Assembly (NCBI GenBank): GCA_903912275.1
Contig: CAIWGR010000484.1
Span: forward strand, 1 to 12,195
DNA length: 12,195 nucleotides
Source: an uncultured delta proteobacterium
Lineage (GTDB): Bacteria; Myxococcota_A; Bradymonadia; REDH01
Direction: 5' to 3'
A program made the translations under genes and the position numbers. Of this stretch, positions 1 through 7,791 are shown piece after piece. The notes under the pieces are model-generated. The model made no database searches and had not been told where the DNA came from. It saw only the letters and a program-made list of their open reading frames with translations. Each line of letters opens with the position of its first letter. Positions within the stretch are counted from its first letter, which is position 1.

Positions 1-627
1 CTGCGGCTCGATGACGGGTTGCGCTGCCCGCTGGCGGTGCGGCCGGCGGAGCCGACGGCGGAGTGTGGGCTGCTGCTCGACCTGCTGCGGCTCCGGCTGG
101 AGGGCTACCCGCTGACGGCCGGGGTGGTGCGCTACCGGATGGTGCTGCAGGTGGTGCGATCGGGTGCCGAGCAGCGGACGCTCTGGAGTGCCTCGGCGCG
201 GCGCGACCCGGCGGCTGCGGCGCGGGCGCTGGCGCGGCTGCGGGCCGACCTGGGCGAGGGGGCAGTGGGGCGGCTGGAGCAGCGGCCGGGCCACCTGCCC
301 GAGGCGCAGAGCCTCTTTGTGCCCTGCTCCGGCTTTCGGGCGGCGCAGCCCTGCCGCAAGCCGGTGCGGGTGCTGGTGCGCCACCTGCAGGAGCGGGCGA
401 TTCCGCTGGAGAGCCGGCAGCGGAGCGAGCCGGATGGCTGGCTGGTGGCGGGGCTGGCGGCGGGGCCGGTGGATGAGCGGTCGGGGCCCTTTGTCATCTC
501 GGGGGGCTGGTGGGCGCGCGAGGTGCGGCGGGACTACTACTTTGTGAAGACGCGGCGGGGCGACCTGCTCTGGATCTACCACGACCGGGTGCGGCGGAAG
601 TGGTTCCTGCAGGGCGGTGTGGCATGA
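1..627 (+). CDS. imuB: ImuB, Y-family polymerase-like mutasome protein (C-terminal part)
   Basis: The reading frame is open from base 1 to the TGA at 625-627, so this is the last 208 residues of a gene that starts outside the window. ImuB is a catalytically inactive Y-family DNA polymerase relative that links the error-prone polymerase DnaE2 to the beta clamp during damage-induced translesion synthesis. What is visible is the region after the polymerase core: an opening LRLDDG strand, a stretch like the little-finger/C-terminal part (PAEPT...LLLDLLRLRLE), and the diagnostic ImuB ending with SGGWW, RDYY, LLWIYHDR and KWFLQG near the stop. The clamp-binding and palm regions lie outside the window. 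dnaE2 follows after 18 nt, the usual imuB-dnaE2 order. An imuA-type gene and a LexA-controlled promoter would be expected upstream but cannot be seen here. The family call is confident; the length and start are unknown. Confidence 0.88.
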   Translation: MRLDDGLRCPLAVRPAEPTAECGLLLDLLRLRLEGYPLTAGVVRYRMVLQVVRSGAEQRTLWSASARRDPAAAARALARLRADLGEGAVGRLEQRPGHLPEAQSLFVPCSGFRAAQPCRKPVRVLVRHLQERAIPLESRQRSEPDGWLVAGLAAGPVDERSGPFVISGGWWAREVRRDYYFVKTRRGDLLWIYHDRVRRKWFLQGGVA

Positions 628-645
628 GCGGCGGGGCGGTCTGAG

Positions 646-3600
646 ATGTATGCGGCGCTCTGGTGCAAATCGAACTACTCCTTTCTGGAGGGGGCGAGCC
701 ATCCCGAGGAGCTGGTGGAGCAGGCCCACCAGCTGGGGCTGACGGGGCTGGCCATCACCGACCGCGACGGGCTCTATGGCGCGGCGCGGGCCCACATCAA
801 GGCGCGGGAGCTGGGGCTGCCGCTGATGCTGGGGGCGCAGGTGACGGTGGAGGGTTCGGAGCGGCTGCTGCTGCTGGCGCGGACGCGTGCGGGCTATGCG
901 CAGCTCTGCCGGCTCATCTCGGCGGGGCGGCTGCGATCGCCGAAGGGGCAGTTCTCGATCAGCCGCGAGGAGGTGTGCGCCCATGCGGGCGAGCTGGTGG
1001 CGATCTGGGCGCCGGAGCGGCTGCTGCTGCGGAGCGGTGTGGAGGAGCGGTCGGAGGAGTCGTTCGACCTCGATGGGCTGCGGACGGGGCGGGAGCTGGA
1101 TGGCTGGGTGGAGCAGCTCCGCGGGGCTTTTGGGGAGCACCTCTACCTGCGGCTGGCGCGCCACCGGCAGCCGGACGAGCCGGAGGAGGAGGTGCGGCTG
1201 CGGGCGCTGCAGGCGCGGCACGGGTTGCGGTTCGTGGCGGCGCCCGAGGTGCTCTACCACACGCCGCAGCGGCGGATGCTGCAGGATGTGCTGACCTGCA
1301 TCCGGCATGGGCGGCGGCTGAGCGAGGCGGCGGGCTGCACGCAGCCCAACGCGGAGCATGCGCTGCTGAGCGGTCATGCGATGGCGGAGCGGTATGCCGA
1401 TGTGCCGGAGGCGTTGGCGGCGACGCGTCGGATTGCGGAGAGCTGCCGCTTCTCGCTCGATGAGATCCGGTACCGGTATCCGTCGGAGGAGCTGCCCGAT
1501 GGGACGACCTCTGCACAGGCGCTGCGGCAGCGGGTGGCAGAGGGTGCGGCCTGGCGGTACGAGGGTGCGGTGCCGGCGGCGGTGACGGCGCAGCTCGAGC
1601 GGGAGCTGGGGCTGATCGAGGAGCTCGACTACTGCGGCTACTTCCTGACGATGCACGAGATTGTGCGGTTCTGCCGGAGCCGCGACATCCTCTGCCAGGG
1701 GCGGGGTTCGGCAGCCAACTCGGCGGTCTGTTTCTGCCTGGGGATCACGGCGGTGGATCCTGTGCGGATGGGGCTGCTGTTTGAGCGGTTCATCTCGCGG
1801 GAGCGGGCCGAGCCGCCCGACATCGATTTGGACATCATGCATGCGCGGCGGGAGGAGGTGATCCAGTTCGTCTACGAGCGGTATGGGCGGAGCCGCGCGG
1901 CGATGGTGGCCAATGTGATTCGCTACCGGGGGAAGTCGTCGGTGCGGGAGGTGGGCAAGGTGCTGGGGATGGCGGAGACGACGCTGGACCGGCTGTCGAA
2001 GACGGTCTCCTACGGGGGCGGTCTGACGGGCGAGCAGCTGGCGGCGGCGGGGCTCGATCCGCAGCTCCCCGTGCACCAGCACCTGATGGCGCTGACGGCA
2101 GAGATTGAGGACACGCCGCGCCACCTCTCGATTCATCCGGGCGGCTTTCTGCTGGGCCATGAGCCGGTGCATGATCTGGTGCCGATCGAGAATGCGACGA
2201 TGCCGGGCCGGACGGTCATCCAGTGGGACAAGTATGATGTGGAGGCGCTGGGGCTCTTCAAGGTGGACCTGCTGGGGCTAGGGGCGCTGACCCACATCGA
2301 CCTCTGCCTGAAGCTGATTGGCGAGCAGCATGGTCGGGTGCTGACGCCGGCGACCATCCCGGCGGAGGACCCTGCGACCTACGACCTCATCTGTGCGGCC
2401 GACACGATTGGGGTCTTTCAGATTGAGAGCCGAGCGCAGATGGCGATGCTGCCGCGGCTGCGGCCGCGGACCTTTTACGACCTGGTGATTGAGGTGAGCA
2501 TCGTGCGGCCGGGGCCGATCAGCGGCGACATGGTGCATCCCTACCTGCGGCGGCGGCGGGGGGTGGAGGCGGTGGAGTATCCGCATCCGTCGCTGGGGCC
2601 GGTGCTGGAGAAGACGCTGGGGATTCCGCTCTTTCAGGAGCAGGTGATGAAGCTTGCGATGGTGGCGGCCGACTACACGCCGGGCGAGGCCGATCAGCTG
2701 CGTCGCGACATGGCGGCCTGGAAGAGCCGCGGGAAGATGGAGCACCACCGGGATCGGCTCATCGACCGGATGGGGCAGAAGGGGATTGCGCGGGAGTTTG
2801 CGGAGCGGGTTTTTGAGCAGATCAAGGGGTTTGGCGAGTATGGCTTTCCCGAGAGTCACGCGGCGAGTTTTGCGCTCATCAGCTATGTGACGGCCTGGCT
2901 GCGCACCCACTACATGCCGGAGTTCACCTGCTCGCTGCTCAATGCGCAGCCGATGGGTTTTTACTCGCCGGCGACGCTGATTGAGGATGCGCGGCGGAAG
3001 GGGGTGGATGTGCTGCCGGTGGACATCCATCGGAGTGCGGTGGACTGCACGATGGAGTCTGGGGCGGTGCGGATGGGGCTGCGGTATGTGAAGGGGCTGT
3101 CGGTGGCCGATCGGCAGCGTGTGGTGGAGGCGCGGCGGTGGGGGAGTTACGAGAGCATCGGGCAGCTGGTGGAGCGGACGGGGCTGGGGCCGCAGCCGCT
3201 CGAGGCGCTGGCGGCGGCGGGTGCGTTTGCACCGTTCGGTGGGGAGCGTCGGGCGGCGCTCTGGGAGGCGGTGGGTCGGGCGCGGGAGCGCGACACGACG
3301 CTGCCGCTGCAGTCGCGTGAGGAGGCGCCGCTGTTTGCGCCGCTCAATGCCTTTGAGGAGATTGCCTGGGACTTTGAGGCGACGGGCCACTCAACGCAGG
3401 GCCATCCGCTGCTGCCGCTGCGGGAGCAGCTGGTGGCGATGAAGCTGCCGGAGGCGGCGGCGGTGGCCTCGATGCGTGACGGGACGCAGACCCGGTTTGC
3501 GGGCATCGTCATCTGCCGACAGCGGCCGAGCACGGCGTCGGGGGTGCTGTTTATGACGCTGGAGGATGAGACGGGGTTTGTGAACCTGGTGGTCTGGCCG

Positions 3601-3765
3601 AAGGTCTACGAGGCCTACCGGGTGCTGGTGCGGACGAGCTCGTTCATCGGGGTGACCGGCATGGTGCAGCAGCAGGAGGGGGTTGTGCATCTGGTGGCGG
3701 AGCGGTTCTGGGCGCCGCAGGGGCTGCAGGTGCCGGCGCAGCCTGTGAGTTACGACTTCCGATAG
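646..3765 (+). CDS. dnaE2: DnaE2, error-prone C-family DNA polymerase III alpha subunit
   Basis: This 1039-residue protein has the usual DnaE2 length, shorter than replicative DnaE at about 1160. It is the catalytic subunit of the ImuB-DnaE2 mutasome, which copies past DNA lesions at low fidelity. In order: an N-terminal PHP domain (WCKSNYSFLEGASHPEEL at about residues 6-23, ITDRDGLYG at 37-45); the DnaE2-like GRGSAANS motif (352-359); catalytic aspartates in PPDIDLDI (D394 and D396) and in FKVDLLGLG (D541); fingers and tandem HhH regions; and a C-terminal OB fold at about 948-1022. It ends in a typical YDFR tail. The first PHP histidine of replicative DnaE is Trp here (W6), as I recall for part of the DnaE2 group, so PHP proofreading activity is doubtful. 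ATG 646 is the first start after the imuB stop and gives the expected N terminus. No strong Shine-Dalgarno is seen, and the 18-nt spacing suggests co-transcription with imuB. Confidence 0.96.
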   Translation: MYAALWCKSNYSFLEGASHPEELVEQAHQLGLTGLAITDRDGLYGAARAHIKARELGLPLMLGAQVTVEGSERLLLLARTRAGYAQLCRLISAGRLRSPKGQFSISREEVCAHAGELVAIWAPERLLLRSGVEERSEESFDLDGLRTGRELDGWVEQLRGAFGEHLYLRLARHRQPDEPEEEVRLRALQARHGLRFVAAPEVLYHTPQRRMLQDVLTCIRHGRRLSEAAGCTQPNAEHALLSGHAMAERYADVPEALAATRRIAESCRFSLDEIRYRYPSEELPDGTTSAQALRQRVAEGAAWRYEGAVPAAVTAQLERELGLIEELDYCGYFLTMHEIVRFCRSRDILCQGRGSAANSAVCFCLGITAVDPVRMGLLFERFISRERAEPPDIDLDIMHARREEVIQFVYERYGRSRAAMVANVIRYRGKSSVREVGKVLGMAETTLDRLSKTVSYGGGLTGEQLAAAGLDPQLPVHQHLMALTAEIEDTPRHLSIHPGGFLLGHEPVHDLVPIENATMPGRTVIQWDKYDVEALGLFKVDLLGLGALTHIDLCLKLIGEQHGRVLTPATIPAEDPATYDLICAADTIGVFQIESRAQMAMLPRLRPRTFYDLVIEVSIVRPGPISGDMVHPYLRRRRGVEAVEYPHPSLGPVLEKTLGIPLFQEQVMKLAMVAADYTPGEADQLRRDMAAWKSRGKMEHHRDRLIDRMGQKGIAREFAERVFEQIKGFGEYGFPESHAASFALISYVTAWLRTHYMPEFTCSLLNAQPMGFYSPATLIEDARRKGVDVLPVDIHRSAVDCTMESGAVRMGLRYVKGLSVADRQRVVEARRWGSYESIGQLVERTGLGPQPLEALAAAGAFAPFGGERRAALWEAVGRARERDTTLPLQSREEAPLFAPLNAFEEIAWDFEATGHSTQGHPLLPLREQLVAMKLPEAAAVASMRDGTQTRFAGIVICRQRPSTASGVLFMTLEDETGFVNLVVWPKVYEAYRVLVRTSSFIGVTGMVQQQEGVVHLVAERFWAPQGLQVPAQPVSYDFR

Positions 3766-3822
3766 CGTGCGCCTTCGGGGGAGTGGCTGCATCTAACTCC
3801 TTGGCTCAAACCCGGACGGACC

Positions 3823-4548
3823 ATGCAGAAGCGGATACTCATCTATGGCGGCTCGCGCGGGATTGGTGCGGCGCTCGCGCGGCGGCTCCATGCAGCGGGC
3901 CATCAGCTCCACCTGGTAGGCCGCGACGAGGCGGCACTCGCGGCGGTAGCGGCCGAGACGGGCGCGAGCTTCACGGCGGGCAACGTGGAGGATCCGGCGC
4001 TGTTCGGTCGGGTTGCGGAGGCCTTTGCAGGCCCCATCGACGGGCTGGCCTACTGCCCCGGGACGCTCAACCTGCGGGCGCTGCAGCGGCTGACGCCGGC
4101 CGACTTTGAGCGCGACTTTCGGGTGCATGCCCTGGGCGGGGCGCTGGCGGTGCAGGCCCACCTTGCGGCGCTGAAGGAGTCGGCGGGCTCGTCGGTGGTC
4201 TTCTTCAGCAGTGTGGCGGCCCGTCAGGGGTTTGCGTCGCATGCCTCGGTGGCGATGGCGAAGGGTGCGATTGAGGGGCTCACGCTGTCGCTGGCGGCAG
4301 AGCTGGCGCCGCGGGTGCGGGTGAATGCGATTGCGCCGTCGCTGACGGTGACGCCGCTCACGGCCGCGCTGACCTCGAACGAGAAGATGGCGGAGGGGCT
4401 GGCCCAGGCGCACCCGCTGCAGCGGCTCGGACGGGCAGATGATGTGGCCTCGCTGGCGGCCTTCCTGCTGGGTGATGAGGCCTCGTGGATGACGGGGCAG
4501 ATCATCGGTGTGGATGGCGGTCGCGGCAGCCTTCGGACGAAGGGGTAG
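3823..4548 (+). CDS. Atypical SDR-family protein lacking the catalytic Tyr
   Basis: A 241-residue Rossmann-fold protein of classical short-chain dehydrogenase length. The cofactor loop is GGSRGIG (residues 9-15), followed by a basic VGRDE turn (32-36) that suggests NADP(H) preference. The later signature VRVNAIAPSLTVTPL (165-179) and the C-terminal TGQIIGVDGG (224-233) are typical of the family. The active site is not: the YxxxK motif reads VAMAK (V143 to K147), so Lys remains but Tyr is replaced by Val; the usual NNAG is CPG (78-80); and the catalytic Asn position after helix 4 appears to be H102. Ser129/Ser130 remains. It may therefore bind a nucleotide without ordinary alcohol/ketone oxidoreduction, or use other chemistry. 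As I recall, SDRs of this HASxAxAK type occur next to DUF2256 and cryptochrome/photolyase genes; here DUF2256 follows after 4 nt but no photolyase is in view. Start ATG 3823 has a weak GGACGGA upstream. Substrate unknown. Confidence 0.87.
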   Translation: MQKRILIYGGSRGIGAALARRLHAAGHQLHLVGRDEAALAAVAAETGASFTAGNVEDPALFGRVAEAFAGPIDGLAYCPGTLNLRALQRLTPADFERDFRVHALGGALAVQAHLAALKESAGSSVVFFSSVAARQGFASHASVAMAKGAIEGLTLSLAAELAPRVRVNAIAPSLTVTPLTAALTSNEKMAEGLAQAHPLQRLGRADDVASLAAFLLGDEASWMTGQIIGVDGGRGSLRTKG

Positions 4549-4552
4549 CGGC

Positions 4553-4720
4553 ATGCCACGCGGGATTGCGAAGAGTGCGTTGCCGACGAAGGTCTGCCCT
4601 GTCTGCCGCCGGCCGTTTGCCTGGCGGAAGAAGTGGGAGCGGGTGTGGGCGCATGTGGTCTACTGCTCCGAACGGTGCCAGCGTTCAGCGAAGACGGTGA
4701 GCGCGTCGAAGCAGGTGTGA
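4553..4720 (+). CDS. DUF2256 small zinc-ribbon protein
   Basis: A 55-residue protein matching the DUF2256 family in size and motif. A CPVC knuckle (C15, C18) is followed by RRPFAWRKKWERVW (19-32) and a second knuckle CSERC (C38, C42), together a four-cysteine zinc-binding module with an aromatic/basic middle. The biochemical role of DUF2256 is not known to me. Its members are often found near cryptochrome/photolyase-type genes and SDR proteins, which agrees with the gene immediately before it. I chose ATG 4553 because it lies 4 nt after the SDR stop, has a good purine-rich GAAGGGG at 4539-4545 about 7 nt upstream, and gives the expected short N terminus. A longer in-frame start at GTG 4508 would overlap the SDR gene and add a non-conserved extension. 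It is probably translated from the same mRNA as the SDR. Confidence 0.87.
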   Translation: MPRGIAKSALPTKVCPVCRRPFAWRKKWERVWAHVVYCSERCQRSAKTVSASKQV

Positions 4721-4724
4721 GGGG

Positions 4725-5012
4725 CTACCAGGCCTGGCCGTAGCGGGCTTTGCGGGGTTCGGTGAAGTGCCACCAGGGGAGCGGTGGGCCGCCCTGCGCG
4801 AAGGCGACCGCAGCCATGAAGGTGTCGAGGACGCAGGGGTCCTGGCGGCCGCCGGTGAGGGCCTCGAGGCGGCGGTAGAGATCGAAGGGGTCGTGGTGGG
4901 CCAGCTCCTGCGGCGTGGCGATGCCGAGCAGTAGGAAGTCGCGGGCCATCGCGGGGCCGATGTTGGGCAGGTCTTGGTGGCGGCGGGCCTTGGAGATGTG
5001 GTCGGCCTTCAT
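4725..5012 (-). CDS. Cdd1-type helix-hairpin-helix protein
   Basis: A 95-residue protein resembling the family labelled pathogenicity locus Cdd1 or, in older annotations, mitomycin-resistance protein. The N-terminal part DLPNIGPAMARDFLLLGI (14-31) is a helix-hairpin-helix motif of the kind that binds DNA backbone non-specifically. It is followed by the family features DPCVLDTF (58-65) and PWWHFTEPRKAR (79-90). Its true role is not established; a DNA-related role is inferred only from the HhH. The ATG at 5012 overlaps the TGA of the upstream membrane-protein gene by 4 nt (ATGA, 5009-5012), which decides the start and suggests coupled translation. The same frame stays open far upstream, but that part lies antisense or out of frame to real genes and is low-complexity Pro/Arg, so it is not coding. 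It is the last gene of the - strand run, and its stop lies 4 nt from the convergent DUF2256 stop. Confidence 0.8.
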   Translation of the reverse strand: MKADHISKARRHQDLPNIGPAMARDFLLLGIATPQELAHHDPFDLYRRLEALTGGRQDPCVLDTFMAAVAFAQGGPPLPWWHFTEPRKARYGQAW

Positions 5013-6760
5013 GGGAGCAGGTCGATGACGATGGGGCTGCCGGCGGTGGGCGGTGCGACGGAGACGAAGCCGTTCAGGCCGGCCCAGACGAAGTGGTGGC
5101 GAGGGTCGTCGATGGGCAGGTCGAGGCGGAGCGCGAGCCGGTCGGGGCGGGCGTCGGCGGTGAGGGTCTCGACGGTGAGCGTGCCGCCGGGGAGCTTGTG
5201 GGTTTCGCCAAGCGTGAAGCGGTGGCTGGGGTGGCGTGCGAGCCAGTCGAAGCGCTGCGACATGTAGCCGCCCTCCTGCTGCAGGAGGAGGGTGTGGTCG
5301 TCGCGGCGGGTGACGGTGACGGGCCTCAGGCCGATGCCGGCGAGGATGGTGCGCTCGGGTGCGGGGAGGCTCTCTGCGACGCGCCAGGCGATGATGTAGC
5401 TGGCCTGGAACATGTCGATGGCGTGGAGGGTGACGAGGAGGTGGCCGGGCTGGGTGGCGGCCGCGGGGAGGGTGTCGCGGGCGGCGTCGATGTGGGCCGA
5501 GATGGTGCGCTGCGAGGCGGCGCGGAGGGGCAGCGCAGCGGCGGCGAGGATGAGGTGGACGACGACGAGGTAGCGCATGAGGCGGGGCGAGGCGCCGGGC
5601 CGGGTGGCGATGCGGGCGAGGAGTCCGAAGAAGCCGATACCGGGCACGAGCAGCATGCGGTCGTGGGGGATGCCGGCCGCCATGGGGACGGTGGCGAGCA
5701 GCGCGCCAACGAGCAGCGCGAGGGCGATTCGGTCGCCGCGGACCGCCCGCCAGACAGGGAGCGCGAGGAGGGCGAAGGCGAGCCAGCCGAGCGCCGACCA
5801 GGTGAGGGTGATCGCGGGGGGCGCGAAGAGCCAGAGCTCTGCGGGCAGCGGAAGGAGCTGGCCCAGGAGGAGGACGGGCGGGTGGCTGAGGAGGGCGCCA
5901 GCGAAGAGGAGGGGGTCGTGGCCGGGGTCGATGTAGAGGCCGGTGCCCGCGGTGCCGAAGCCCGCTGCGTTGTAGATGAGGCGCCAGGCGATGACGGCGG
6001 CGACCCAGAGGGCCACGCCGGTGAGGCGGGTGCGGAGGGAGCCGCCTGCGGCAAACCAGACCCAGGCGACGAAGTAGGCGGCGAAGGCGAGCGCGACCTC
6101 GCCGCCGGTCAGTCCGACCGCGAAGCCTAGGAGCGCGAGCGCCCAGCCGCGCGGGGTGATGCCGCCGCCGTCGGCTTCGGGGCGGGTGTGCTTCACGAGC
6201 GCGGCGAAGGCGAGGATTCCGAAGAGCGCCGAGACGAGGGCGTTGCGGTTGGCGAGCCAGGTGACGGGCATGGCGTGGGCGTCGTCGAGGGCAAAGCACC
6301 AGAGGGCGAGCATGGCCGCGGCGGTGGCGCCGAAGAGGCGGCGGTAGAGGAGCGCGGCGGCGGCGATGCAGCCGGCGAACCAGGCGAGCGAGTGGAGGTG
6401 ACTCATCACCGGCCCCCAGCCGGCGACGGCGTAGTCGAACCAGGCGAGCAGCGACGAGAGGGGCCGGCCGAAGGAGAGGTGGAGCGTGGGTTCGGCCCAC
6501 CAGGGGCCGGCGCCGAGCACCTCGACGTAGCGTCGGTTCTGCTCGGGGTTGTTGGCGAAGAAGGTGAAGAGGTCCCAGGGGGCCCGCTCGAGGCCGAGCT
6601 GGGTGGGGGTGCGCAGGGCCATGAGGCGCTGCAGGTTGTCGTCGAGGAGGTAGCCGGTGAAGATCGCCGGCAGGAGCAGCAGCATGGCCACGGCGATGAC
6701 GCGGTGGAGCGGAGCCGTGCGCGAAGCGGCGGCGAAGAGGCGGTCGAGGAGCGGCCTCAT
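5009..6760 (-). CDS. Polytopic membrane protein, probable GT-C-like glycosyltransferase fold
   Basis: A 583-residue integral membrane protein with about 11-12 predicted hydrophobic helices between residues 21 and 414 and a soluble C-terminal domain (about 415-583), presumably periplasmic. Several landmarks recall the TMTC/PMT-like GT-C transferases: an acidic pair right after TM1 (LLDDN, D40-D41), GRPLSSLLAWFDYA (98-111), HLHSLAWF (121-128), VTWLANRNALVSALFG (166-181), a TGGE/ALA stretch (218-225) and a late IPHDRMLLVPGIGF (364-377). GT-C enzymes transfer sugars from polyprenyl-phosphate donors to extracytoplasmic acceptors, but I cannot name donor or acceptor, and no TPR region follows. It could also be a non-catalytic relative. 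ATG 6760 overlaps the rsgA stop by 4 nt (ATGA, 6757-6760), which fixes the start. A longer open frame upstream is a Pro/Arg-rich shadow of rsgA. The gene is coupled at its 3' end to the Cdd1-type gene. Confidence 0.83.
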   Translation of the reverse strand: MRPLLDRLFAAASRTAPLHRVIAVAMLLLLPAIFTGYLLDDNLQRLMALRTPTQLGLERAPWDLFTFFANNPEQNRRYVEVLGAGPWWAEPTLHLSFGRPLSSLLAWFDYAVAGWGPVMSHLHSLAWFAGCIAAAALLYRRLFGATAAAMLALWCFALDDAHAMPVTWLANRNALVSALFGILAFAALVKHTRPEADGGGITPRGWALALLGFAVGLTGGEVALAFAAYFVAWVWFAAGGSLRTRLTGVALWVAAVIAWRLIYNAAGFGTAGTGLYIDPGHDPLLFAGALLSHPPVLLLGQLLPLPAELWLFAPPAITLTWSALGWLAFALLALPVWRAVRGDRIALALLVGALLATVPMAAGIPHDRMLLVPGIGFFGLLARIATRPGASPRLMRYLVVVHLILAAAALPLRAASQRTISAHIDAARDTLPAAATQPGHLLVTLHAIDMFQASYIIAWRVAESLPAPERTILAGIGLRPVTVTRRDDHTLLLQQEGGYMSQRFDWLARHPSHRFTLGETHKLPGGTLTVETLTADARPDRLALRLDLPIDDPRHHFVWAGLNGFVSVAPPTAGSPIVIDLLP

Positions 6761-7791
6761 CTGCGTTCGCTGAGCTTGGGGTTGAGGCGTTCGCGGGCGA
6801 GGCGCTCTTCGCGGAGCTTGTGCCAGTGGTCGAGGCGGTCTGCGGTGAGTTTGCCCTGCCCGAGCGCGGCGCGGACGGCGCAGTCGGGTTCGCGCAGATG
6901 GGCACAGTCGCGGAAGCGGCAGTTGGGGGCGAGGGTGGCGATCTCTTCGAAGGCGGCGTCGAGGTCGTCGTTGTTGAGGAGGCCGAGCTCGCGGATGCCG
7001 GGCATGTCGAGGAGCAGGAGGCCCTCTGCGGTGGAGACGAGCTGGCGGTGGGTGGTGGTGTGGCGGCCCTTGCCGTCGGCGTCGACCAGCGCGGTGCGGT
7101 GGAGGGTGCTGCCGGAGAGCCGGTTGAGCAGCGATGACTTGCCCACGCCCGAGGCGCCGAAGAGGGCGGCCGTCAGGCCGGCGGGGAGGCGGTCGCGGAG
7201 GGCCTCGTGCCCTTCCCCCGTCTCGTTGGAGAGGACGAGGGTGTCGACCCGCTCGCGGCAGCTCGCGACGAAGGCCTCGACGGCGGCGCGGAGCTCGGGG
7301 TCTGCGGGGATGAGGTCGGCCTTGGTGAGAACGAGGAGCGGCGGCACGGAGCAGTCGTGAAGGAAGGCGACGAAGCGCTCGATTTTGCGGGCGGCGTCGA
7401 TCTCGATGACCGGCTGGACGATGAGGCCGAGGTCGATGTTGGCGGCCATGACCTGCGACTTGCGCTCGAGGCCGGGTTCGCGGCGCTCCACGACGCTGCG
7501 GCGGGGGAAGAGGCTGGCAATGACGCGGGGCGGGTTGTTCGAGGCCTCGAGGCTCACGAAGTCGCCGACGGCCGGCTCGGCCATGAGCCCCTCTGTCACC
7601 TGCTTGCGCAGCCGGCCCGGGAAGCGGGCCTCGGCGCTGCGACCGGCCTGCGCGACGAGGAAGCCGATGCGGTGGGCCGAGACGATGCGGGCCACGCGGG
7701 AGAGCGGCAGGTTGCGCTCGCGGCGGAGCTCGTCCCAGCGGTCGTCCCACCCCCAGCGGGCCAGTTCACTCTCCTTCCACGACTCGCTCAC
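6757..7791 (-). CDS. rsgA: RsgA, ribosome small-subunit-dependent GTPase A
   Basis: A 344-residue circularly permuted GTPase that checks late maturation of the 30S ribosomal subunit in the cytoplasm. The domain order is as expected: an N-terminal extension and OB fold (about 30-100, with AVGDFV at 74-79), then the permuted G domain with G4 TKAD (156-159), G5 near SNETG (188-192), G1 GASGVGKSS (212-220), the G2 HTTTHR loop (244-249) and G3 DMPGIRE (262-268). A C-terminal zinc module follows (C291, C296, H298, C304) and then a basic helical tail. All key motifs are intact, so the protein should be active. The start codon is GTG at 7791, which overlaps the upstream stop as GTGA (7788-7791). The N terminus, with WGWDDRWDEL, is somewhat longer than in minimal RsgA, a common variant. 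The downstream membrane-protein gene overlaps its stop by 4 nt. Confidence 0.96.
   Translation of the reverse strand: MSESWKESELARWGWDDRWDELRRERNLPLSRVARIVSAHRIGFLVAQAGRSAEARFPGRLRKQVTEGLMAEPAVGDFVSLEASNNPPRVIASLFPRRSVVERREPGLERKSQVMAANIDLGLIVQPVIEIDAARKIERFVAFLHDCSVPPLLVLTKADLIPADPELRAAVEAFVASCRERVDTLVLSNETGEGHEALRDRLPAGLTAALFGASGVGKSSLLNRLSGSTLHRTALVDADGKGRHTTTHRQLVSTAEGLLLLDMPGIRELGLLNNDDLDAAFEEIATLAPNCRFRDCAHLREPDCAVRAALGQGKLTADRLDHWHKLREERLARERLNPKLSERR

Noticed and set aside
2278..3390. 370-aa - strand open frame inside dnaE2.
   Set aside because: It is Arg/Pro/His-rich, antisense to conserved polymerase motifs, and shows no recognisable domain.
3766..3822. Possible promoter or terminator in the 57-nt gap between dnaE2 and the SDR gene.
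   Set aside because: It is the longest gap in the window, but I find no convincing -35/-10 pair and no stable hairpin followed by T residues; a small CCTTCGGG loop is too short to call.
4724..4744. Rho-independent terminator at the convergent junction.
   Set aside because: The stem is only 5 bp with an 11-nt loop and there is no T-tract on either strand, so it is kept only as a low-interest observation.
5013..7750. Very long - strand open frames extending the Cdd1-type and membrane-protein genes upstream (4725-6905 and 5009-7750), suggesting fusions.
   Set aside because: The extra N-terminal parts are Pro/Arg/His-rich shadows of the membrane-protein and rsgA genes in another frame. The 4-nt ATGA overlaps and family N termini place the true starts at 5012 and 6760.
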